Assembly: GCA_905479475.1 (NCBI GenBank)
Contig: CAJQMT010000029.1
Span: forward strand, 1 to 47,613
Direction of reading: 5' to 3'
Source: an uncultured Flavobacteriaceae bacterium
Lineage (GTDB): Bacteria; Bacteroidota; Bacteroidia; Flavobacteriales; Flavobacteriaceae
Length of the DNA stretch: 47,613 nucleotides
The notes under the pieces were generated by a model. That model ran no database searches. It saw only the letters and a list, made by a program, of their open reading frames with translations, and had not been told where the DNA came from. Position 1 is the first letter of the stretch; every line of letters begins with the position of its first letter. Shown here in pieces: positions 41,711 through 47,613 of the stretch. Both the position numbers and the translations under genes were made by a program.

Positions 41711-44700
41711 ATGAGCGTATTAAATTCGGTACTTAAAATTTTTGTGGGTGACAAACAGAAAAAGGACTTAAGATCTTTAAGACCAATTGTAGATAAAGTA
41801 AGGGCTTTTGAAGAAGAATTGAACCACCTTTCGAATGATGCGTTGAGAGAGCGATCGGAAAGCTTTAAGTCACAAATAAAAGAAGCAACAAAGCCTTTTG
41901 AAGACAAGATAGTGGCTCTGGAAAAAGAAGCAAAAGAAGCTCATGTAGATAGAAAAGAACAAATTTATACTGAGATTGACGGGTTGAAAGATGAATCCTA
42001 CAATGCCTCGGAAGCAGTTTTAGCAGAGATAATGCCAGAAGCATTTGCTGTAGTGAAAGAAACAGCCAAAAGATTTACAGAAAATAAAACTTTGGAAGTA
42101 ACGGCCAATGTTTTTGACAGAGAATTGTCTGCAAACAAAGAATATATTTCTTTAGAAGAAGAAAAAGCGATTTGGAAAAATACTTGGAATGCCTCTGGAA
42201 CAGACGTGGTTTGGGACATGATTCATTACGATGTGCAATTGATTGGAGGTGCTGTGTTGCACAAAGGAAAAATTGCAGAGATGATGACTGGGGAAGGAAA
42301 AACACTTGTGGCTACGCTGCCCATATATCTCAACGCATTGACAGGAAAAGGAGTTCATGTGGTTACGGTCAATGACTATTTGGCCAAACGTGATGCTGCT
42401 TGGATGGGGCCAATTTGGGAATTTCATGGGTTGAGCGTAGACTGTATCGATTACCATCAGCCAAACTCAGAAGCGCGAAGAAAAGCCTATAATTCAGATA
42501 TTACCTACGGAACCAACAACGAGTTTGGTTTTGATTATTTGAGGGACAATATGGCACACTCTGAAAAAGATTTGGTACAAAGAGCACCGAACTATGCAAT
42601 TGTCGATGAAGTAGATTCTGTATTAATTGATGATGCACGTACACCTTTGATCATCTCAGGAGCAGTACCGGAAGGTGACCGACATGAGTTCAATGAATTG
42701 AAACCTAAAGTTTCGGAAATCGAGAAATTGCAAAGACAATACTTGGTAGGGGTGCTTGCAGAAGCTAAAAAATTAATCAAAGAAGGAAATACTGAGGAAG
42801 GTGCAGTTTTGTTGTTGCGGGTCTATAGAGGATTGCCGAAAAACAAAGCATTGATTAAGTTTTTGAGTCAAGAAGGAGTGAAGCAATTGCTTCAAAAGAC
42901 CGAAAACACCTACATGGCGGACAACAATAGAGAAATGCCAAAAATTGACAAAGAACTGTACTTTGTCATTGAAGAAAAAAACAATTCTATAGAACTTACA
43001 GACAAAGGAATTGAACATCTTTCTATCGATGGAGATGCGAACTTTTTTGTACTTCCCGATATTGGTGTCAAAATCGGAGAAATTGACAATAGTGAAGTCT
43101 CTGTTGAAGAAAAGACAGCATCCAAAGAGGAGTTGTACAAGGAGTTTAGTGTAAAAAGTGAACGCATCCATACGCTCAATCAATTGCTAAAAGCGTATAC
43201 TTTGTTTGAAAAAGACAAAGAGTATGTGGTGATGGACAACAAGGTGAAAATTGTAGACGAACAAACCGGACGTATTATGGACGGTAGACGTTACTCCGAC
43301 GGTTTGCACCAGGCGATTGAGGCGAAAGAGAATGTAAAGATAGAGGCGGCGACACAGACATTTGCCACAGTAACTTTACAGAATTATTTTAGAATGTACC
43401 GCAAATTGAGTGGTATGACGGGAACTGCGATTACTGAAGAGGGTGAGTTTTGGGAAATCTACAAACTAGATGTTGTTGAAATTCCAACAAACAGACCTAT
43501 GCAACGTGATGACAGGGAAGATTTGGTATACAAAACTACCCGTGAGAAATACAATGCAGTCATTGAAGAAATTGGAAAATTAGTGGCTGATGGAAGGCCT
43601 GTATTGGTAGGAACAACTTCCGTTGAAATTTCAGAATTGCTCTCAAGAATGCTTTCTATTCGTAAAATAAAGCACAACGTTTTGAATGCAAAATTGCATA
43701 AAAAAGAAGCTGAGATTGTCGCGGATGCTGGAGATGCAGGAATGGTAACCATTGCAACGAATATGGCCGGTCGTGGAACGGATATCAAATTGTCAAATGA
43801 GGTAAAAGCTTCAGGAGGATTGGCAATTATGGGTACGGAGCGTCACGATTCAAGACGTGTAGACAGACAGTTAAGAGGTCGTGCAGGACGTCAAGGAGAT
43901 GTTGGCTCCTCTCAATTTTATGTTTCTTTGGAAGATCATTTGATGCGAATTTTTGGTTCTGACAGAATTGCAAAAATGATGGATCGCATGGGATTGGAAG
44001 AAGGAGAAGTAATTCAACACTCTATGATTTCAAAATCTATTGAGAGAGCGCAAAAAAAAGTAGAAGAAAACAATTTTGGTGTTCGGAAGCGATTGTTAGA
44101 GTATGACGATATTATGAATGCACAGCGCGAGGTTGTTTACAAACGAAGACGCCACGCATTGGACGGAAAGCGTTTGCAAATTGACATCGTCAATATGATT
44201 TATGATACCTGTGCAGTCATTGTTTCTGAAAACAAGGCAGTAAACGACGCTGCAAATTTTGAATTTGAATTGATTCGTTTTTCTGCAATGCCTTCTCCAT
44301 TCACAGAAGAAGAGTTCAAGGAAAAACCAGAAGATCAATTGATAGACGAATTGTATGAAAAAGTTCAGAATTACTATCAAGAAAAAGTAGTGCGAAATGC
44401 AGAATTGGCGTATCCTGTTATTAAAAATGTTTTTGAGAACGAGGGTGACAAGTACGAGCGAATTGTGGTGCCATTTACCGATGGAATCAAAACATTGCAA
44501 GTGGTGACCAATTTAAAAGAAGCTTACGATTCTGAAGGGAAAGGACTGATCAATGATTTTGAAAAAAACATCACTTTGTCAATTATAGACGAAACTTGGA
44601 AAACCCATTTACGGAAAATGGACGAATTGAAACAATCCGTTCAAAATGCTTCTTACGAGCAAAAAGACCCTTTGTTGATTTATAAATTCGAAGCGTTTGA

Positions 44701-45037
44701 ATTGTTCAAAGCAGTTTTGGATAAAATTAACAGAGATGTGCTATCCTTCTTATTCAAAGGAGAGCTTCCAAACCAAACAGTGAATCAGATTTCTGAAGCA
44801 CGCGAGCAAAAGAGAGAAAAAGTGCAGCTCAGCAAAGAGGATGTTCAGAATTCTAGCCAACAACAAAATACACAGGCTTCAAAAATACCAGAAACCATTG
44901 TGCGTGAAGAACGTAAAATTGGTAGAAATGAACGTGTCACGATTAAAAATGTGATGAGCGGCGAAAACAAAGAGGTCAAATTCAAACAAGCGGAACCATT
45001 GCTTCAAAAAGGGGAGTGGGTTCTTGTTGAGGATTGA
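41711..45037 (+). CDS. secA: Preprotein translocase ATPase SecA
   Basis: SecA drives unfolded preproteins through SecYEG. From the ATG at 41711 it has 1108 residues, longer than the about 900 of E. coli SecA. Walker A M-T-G-E-G-K-T-L is near 191-198, the DEAD-type D-E-V-D-S-V-L-I-D-D-A-R-T-P near 299-312, and G-R-A-G-R-Q-G-D near 722. Extra length comes partly from an insertion of about 100 residues after S-G-A-V-P-E-G-D in the preprotein-binding region, as in other Bacteroidetes. The C-terminus ends in L-Q-K-G-E-W-V-L-V-E-D and has no C-x-C-x8-C-H zinc motif, so SecB or lipid contact by that tail is not expected. It is a single-gene unit. Confidence 0.96.
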   Translation: MSVLNSVLKIFVGDKQKKDLRSLRPIVDKVRAFEEELNHLSNDALRERSESFKSQIKEATKPFEDKIVALEKEAKEAHVDRKEQIYTEIDGLKDESYNASEAVLAEIMPEAFAVVKETAKRFTENKTLEVTANVFDRELSANKEYISLEEEKAIWKNTWNASGTDVVWDMIHYDVQLIGGAVLHKGKIAEMMTGEGKTLVATLPIYLNALTGKGVHVVTVNDYLAKRDAAWMGPIWEFHGLSVDCIDYHQPNSEARRKAYNSDITYGTNNEFGFDYLRDNMAHSEKDLVQRAPNYAIVDEVDSVLIDDARTPLIISGAVPEGDRHEFNELKPKVSEIEKLQRQYLVGVLAEAKKLIKEGNTEEGAVLLLRVYRGLPKNKALIKFLSQEGVKQLLQKTENTYMADNNREMPKIDKELYFVIEEKNNSIELTDKGIEHLSIDGDANFFVLPDIGVKIGEIDNSEVSVEEKTASKEELYKEFSVKSERIHTLNQLLKAYTLFEKDKEYVVMDNKVKIVDEQTGRIMDGRRYSDGLHQAIEAKENVKIEAATQTFATVTLQNYFRMYRKLSGMTGTAITEEGEFWEIYKLDVVEIPTNRPMQRDDREDLVYKTTREKYNAVIEEIGKLVADGRPVLVGTTSVEISELLSRMLSIRKIKHNVLNAKLHKKEAEIVADAGDAGMVTIATNMAGRGTDIKLSNEVKASGGLAIMGTERHDSRRVDRQLRGRAGRQGDVGSSQFYVSLEDHLMRIFGSDRIAKMMDRMGLEEGEVIQHSMISKSIERAQKKVEENNFGVRKRLLEYDDIMNAQREVVYKRRRHALDGKRLQIDIVNMIYDTCAVIVSENKAVNDAANFEFELIRFSAMPSPFTEEEFKEKPEDQLIDELYEKVQNYYQEKVVRNAELAYPVIKNVFENEGDKYERIVVPFTDGIKTLQVVTNLKEAYDSEGKGLINDFEKNITLSIIDETWKTHLRKMDELKQSVQNASYEQKDPLLIYKFEAFELFKAVLDKINRDVLSFLFKGELPNQTVNQISEAREQKREKVQLSKEDVQNSSQQQNTQASKIPETIVREERKIGRNERVTIKNVMSGENKEVKFKQAEPLLQKGEWVLVED

Positions 45038-45101
45038 TTTTTTTCGAATCTATCAAAAAAACAAAGCAAGCTTCAGGTCAAAATTATACAACAGTAATTT
45101 T

Positions 45102-45986
45102 TTATGTTTTTGAACGAAACATTTTTCGCATGATAAAAGCGTGTGGGAAAGTGATGGCTGCGATGATACAGAAAAAAGAGGAGCTGAGCTGTTTTTCGTC
45201 AGCAAAGTAATGATGCAGCACTAGTATGCCGATCACAGAAACCAGCCAATAAGGGAAAGCTTTTTTTGCGTACATCAGTATTTTTTTGGGACGAGCGTTT
45301 CCGTACAGGAAGACAATTTGGTCAAACAAGGATGGAATGCTGTGCCAAAAAATAAAATAGATAGCAAAGCCCCATATCAAGGATGATGCCCTGAAAATCA
45401 CACTAAGAAGTCCTAAAAAAAACAATTCCTTCAATCCTTGTTTCAAAGTATTTGCGTCCCATTTATGGAGGTAAAAAAAGTAGGATAAAAAAGCACCGCC
45501 AAAAACAAAAAAGAGAGGGGTGGCATGCAGGTTGTTAATTTTTTTTTCAGTGATTTCGTAAACAATGCTTTTTACGGCGGCGTCATTATGTGAAAACAAG
45601 AGTATTAAAACTGCCATGCCGTAAAAGAAATAAAGCAGTGCAGGATGAATAGAACCTTTCTCTTTACAGTTCGCTTGCAAATGCTGTTCTCCAAAATGAT
45701 AGGCGCTGTAGGCCAGAAAACCGAGAAGTCCAATGGCAGGAAATAGGTAGAAGAAAATGGCGACACTTAAAATACTAAGCACATAGATTGTTAATTTCCT
45801 ATACCATACTTTTTTATTGTAAGAAGGGAATCTATGAATGATCAGCAAATCATTTGCTCCATGTAATAGTCCAAATGTAAAAATCAAAAAGAAACCAAAA
45901 AACAACTCGTATTGGTCTGGTAAATAGGGGTGTGCCCACAAACCTATAAAACTAGCGACGATTGATATTTCTTGAATTTTTACCAT
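45102..45986 (-). CDS. blh: Beta-carotene 15,15'-dioxygenase, Brp/Blh family
   Basis: Blh cuts beta-carotene into two retinal molecules, the chromophore of the divergent proteorhodopsin gene. The 294-residue protein has about eight hydrophobic segments. Family motifs are G-L-L-H42-G-A-N-D-L near the N-terminus, Y-H97-F-G-E-Q-H, W-H215-S-I-P-S and F-P-H282-A-F. These histidines would bind iron. Better-studied members have a second His four residues after the H-S motif; here that place is S219. The ATG at 45986 is supported by a TATATTTA box 11-18 bases upstream. It converges on secA across 64 bases, with only a weak AT-rich hairpin between them. Confidence 0.9.
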   Translation of the reverse strand: MVKIQEISIVASFIGLWAHPYLPDQYELFFGFFLIFTFGLLHGANDLLIIHRFPSYNKKVWYRKLTIYVLSILSVAIFFYLFPAIGLLGFLAYSAYHFGEQHLQANCKEKGSIHPALLYFFYGMAVLILLFSHNDAAVKSIVYEITEKKINNLHATPLFFVFGGAFLSYFFYLHKWDANTLKQGLKELFFLGLLSVIFRASSLIWGFAIYFIFWHSIPSLFDQIVFLYGNARPKKILMYAKKAFPYWLVSVIGILVLHHYFADEKQLSSSFFCIIAAITFPHAFIMRKMFRSKT

Positions 45987-45996
45987 TTATTACTTG

Positions 45997-46004
45997 TAAA
46001 TATA
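45997..46004 (-). promoter_or_regulatory. Candidate -7 box of blh
   Basis: The minus strand reads TATATTTA, one base off TAnnTTTG. The same octamer serves as the candidate -7 box of the divergent proteorhodopsin gene. Confidence 0.4.
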
Positions 46005-46034
46005 AAAAGAAAAGGTAAAATAAATAGACAGATG

Positions 46035-46066
46035 TTGTATTTTAACTGAAATATGTACTATATTTA
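46035..46066 (+). promoter_or_regulatory. Candidate proteorhodopsin promoter
   Basis: TTG (46035-46037), 21 bases, then TATATTTA (46059-46066), one base off the -7 consensus. The ATG is 31 bases downstream of the box. Confidence 0.5.
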
Positions 46067-46097
46067 ACCTAACTATAATTTTAAACCTTTAACTAAA

Positions 46098-46814
46098 ATG
46101 AACTATTTACTATTATCAACGGTTCCTAAACTTGATCCAACGGATTATGTAGGATTCACATTCTTTGTAGGATGTATGGCTATGATGGCAGCTTCTGCCT
46201 TCTTTTTTCTATCTTTAAATCAATTTGACAAAAAATGGAGAACTTCTGTTTTGGTGTCTGGATTGATTACTTTTATTGCAGCAGTACACTATTTTTACAT
46301 GCGCGACTATTGGGCAGCTCACTCTGAGTCTCCTACTTTTTTCCGTTATGTGGATTGGGTGTTGACTGTGCCTTTAATGTGTGTTGAATTTTATTTGATA
46401 CTCAAAGTTGCAGGGGCAAAAAAATCTTTGATGTGGAAGATGATTGTATTGTCTGTTGTGATGTTAGTAACAGGATACCTTGGTGAAGCTGTATATACTG
46501 ACAGTGCTCAAATTTGGGGATTGATTTCAGGTATTGCATACTTCGCTATTGTGTATGAAATATGGTTAGGAGACGCTTCAAAATTAGCAAAGGCTGCTGG
46601 TGGAGCTGTAGAAAGCTCACACAAAATTTTGTGTTGGTTTGTACTCGTAGGTTGGGCAATCTATCCGATAGGGTATATGGCAGGTACAGAAGGATGGTAT
46701 TCAGGAATCTTTGGAGGAATGGATATGGATGTGCTTTATAACATTGCAGATGCAATCAACAAAATTGGATTTGGCTTGGTAATTTACAACTTAGCAGTTA
46801 AGAGTAGTTCTTAA
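46098..46814 (+). CDS. Proteorhodopsin, green-type proton pump
   Basis: This 238-residue, seven-helix retinal protein pumps protons out of the cell in light. Pump residues are present: proton acceptor D86, T90 and proton donor E97 in R-Y-V-D-W-V-L-T-V-P-L-M-C-V-E-F, that is the D-T-E triad of proton pumps, not the N-D-Q of sodium pumps. H64 matches the His that pairs with the acceptor, and K222 in N-K-I-G-F-G binds retinal. The spectral-tuning site (105 in the classic protein) is M94; Met here is typical of flavobacteria and gives green absorption. blh lies divergently 111 bases away. A strong terminator follows. Confidence 0.97.
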   Translation: MNYLLLSTVPKLDPTDYVGFTFFVGCMAMMAASAFFFLSLNQFDKKWRTSVLVSGLITFIAAVHYFYMRDYWAAHSESPTFFRYVDWVLTVPLMCVEFYLILKVAGAKKSLMWKMIVLSVVMLVTGYLGEAVYTDSAQIWGLISGIAYFAIVYEIWLGDASKLAKAAGGAVESSHKILCWFVLVGWAIYPIGYMAGTEGWYSGIFGGMDMDVLYNIADAINKIGFGLVIYNLAVKSSS

Positions 46815-46835
46815 TATTTTAATTCAAAACAAAGA

Positions 46836-46871
46836 AAAACGCAACTTCACAGTTGCGTTTTTTTTTTTTTT
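46836..46871. terminator. Terminator between proteorhodopsin and aroB
   Basis: AAAACGCAACT (46836-46846), a TCAC loop and AGTTGCGTTTT (46851-46861) form a perfect 11-bp stem, followed by a T14 run (46858-46871). A-rich sequence on the other side lets it also serve aroB on the minus strand. Confidence 0.92.
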
Positions 46872-46881
46872 AATATTATTT

Positions 46882-47613
46882 TTAAGAGAGGTAGTAATCT
46901 AAAGACTCTTTGATGAGTTCGATATCTACTTTGCAATCGATTTTAAATTGTTCGATATCTTCCAACAAGACAAAATTGATTTGTCCCCCTACATTTTTTT
47001 TATCGTGCTTCATGTAGTCTAAGACAGTCTCGTAGTCCTCTTTTTGTATTGGGACCGCTCCGAAAATGTTCAAAACATGATTTTTGATGTTTTTCATTTT
47101 TTCTTTGGGAAAGCCAAATAAATGATGAGAAATATAAACTTCGGTAATCATCCCAAGAGAAATTGCCTGACCGTGAGTCAAAGTTTTTTTCTGGTCAGAT
47201 TCTAAAAAATACGATTCTACAGCATGTCCTATGGTATGTCCGAAGTTCAGAATTTTTCGCAAACTACTCTCTCGCTGATCTTCGAGAACAACTTCGTTCT
47301 TGATTTCAACAGAGCGATGAATCAAATAGTCAATATTTTTTAAACCGTTTGTTTTGACATCTTCCCAAATATGGTTGTCATAGATCAAACCGTGTTTGAT
47401 GACTTCTGCAGTTCCCGAAATAATTTCCTCAGGTGGCACCGTTTCTAAAAAGTCAATATCAATAAGAACCATCTCTGGATCTGAAAAGAAACCAATTTGG
47501 TTTTTGAGTACACCCAAGTCAACTCCTGTTTTACCACCTACAGAGGCATCTACCATGCTTAGCAATGTGGTTGGAATGTTGATAAAACGAATCCCTCTTT
47601 TGTAAGCAGAAGC
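46882..47613 (-). CDS. aroB: 3-dehydroquinate synthase, N-terminal part outside the window
   Basis: AroB closes the ring in the second step of the shikimate pathway, turning DAHP into 3-dehydroquinate with NAD+ and a divalent metal. The visible 243 codons continue to the window edge; 16 codons before the first in-window TTG still match the family (A-Y-K-R-G-I-R-F-I-N-I-P-T-T). Motifs are S-M-V-D-A-S-V-G-G-K-T-G-V-D, E-V-I-K-H-G, and the metal-binding L-N-F-G-H-T-I-G-H-A-V-E. The gene is convergent with proteorhodopsin. It uses the product of the DAHP synthase at 28 kb but is not in that operon. Confidence 0.95.
   Translation of the reverse strand, partial: ASAYKRGIRFINIPTTLLSMVDASVGGKTGVDLGVLKNQIGFFSDPEMVLIDIDFLETVPPEEIISGTAEVIKHGLIYDNHIWEDVKTNGLKNIDYLIHRSVEIKNEVVLEDQRESSLRKILNFGHTIGHAVESYFLESDQKKTLTHGQAISLGMITEVYISHHLFGFPKEKMKNIKNHVLNIFGAVPIQKEDYETVLDYMKHDKKNVGGQINFVLLEDIEQFKIDCKVDIELIKESLDYYLS

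Noticed and set aside
45038-45101. AT-only inverted repeat between secA and blh as a terminator
   Set aside because: The stem is nearly all A-T with a mismatch, so its stability is doubtful.
46098-46814. Possibility that the rhodopsin is a sodium or chloride pump
   Set aside because: The motif is D-T-E (D86, T90, E97), that of proton pumps, not N-D-Q or N-T-Q.

Overview
This is about 47.6 kb of AT-rich DNA from a marine member of the Flavobacteriaceae (Bacteroidetes). The evidence is the gene set (proteorhodopsin with Blh, a PorP/SprF-type protein, PIN-PhoH ATPase, MnmD, DUF2795 next to a SecA that lacks the C-terminal zinc tail), the near absence of Shine-Dalgarno sites, and repeated matches to the Bacteroidetes promoter pattern TTTG-N19-TAnnTTTG. 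A relative of Polaribacter or Tenacibaculum is a reasonable guess, but the genus cannot be fixed by eye.

Layout. 1-5.1 kb: end of a frameshifted rRNA pseudouridine synthase, mnmD, ilvE and the NAD pair nadA-nadB. 5.1-8.2 kb: a bicarbonate module of SulP transporter and beta-carbonic anhydrase, divergent from a TetR-type regulator with a palindromic candidate operator between them. 8.2-14.3 kb: dnaN, PIN-PhoH ATPase, an orphan OppC-type permease and a tail-specific protease. 14.6-18.9 kb: surE, a small membrane protein, lpxB and comEC. 19.1-20.7 kb: a three-gene ECF-like sigma factor module with two unrecognised membrane proteins. 20.9-25.0 kb: periplasmic thioredoxin, POT peptide transporter, PorP/SprF-like protein and gamma-carbonic anhydrase. 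25.1-29.4 kb: the aromatic amino acid operon pheA, aminotransferase, tyrA and DAHP synthase/chorismate mutase, preceded by a Phe-codon attenuator. 29.4-33.1 kb: rsgA, dtd, mnmA, menA. 33.1-34.8 kb: a probable copper-linked pair. 34.9-45.0 kb: fabH, trmL, an RsmB-like methyltransferase, recG, a methyltransferase-like protein, a cobalamin adenosyltransferase, DUF2795 and secA. 45.1-46.8 kb: blh and proteorhodopsin, divergent. The window ends inside aroB.

The most notable feature is the leader at 25124-25306, which is outside all the large genes. It has a -7 box, a 21-residue leader peptide with eight Phe and two Tyr codons, a 9-bp antiterminator whose first arm overlaps the leader stop codon, and a 10-bp intrinsic terminator. 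All this lies directly before an operon holding the entry step and the last steps of Phe and Tyr synthesis. It reads as classical ribosome-mediated attenuation.

Two other themes stand out. The window combines a light-driven proton pump and retinal synthesis with bicarbonate uptake and two carbonic anhydrase families. Several transcription units are also packed so tightly that the U-tract of one terminator serves as, or abuts, the -7 box of the next promoter (rsgA, secA). I saw no tRNA or rRNA genes, insertion sequences, prophage or CRISPR arrays. No stretch over 300 bases is without a gene.
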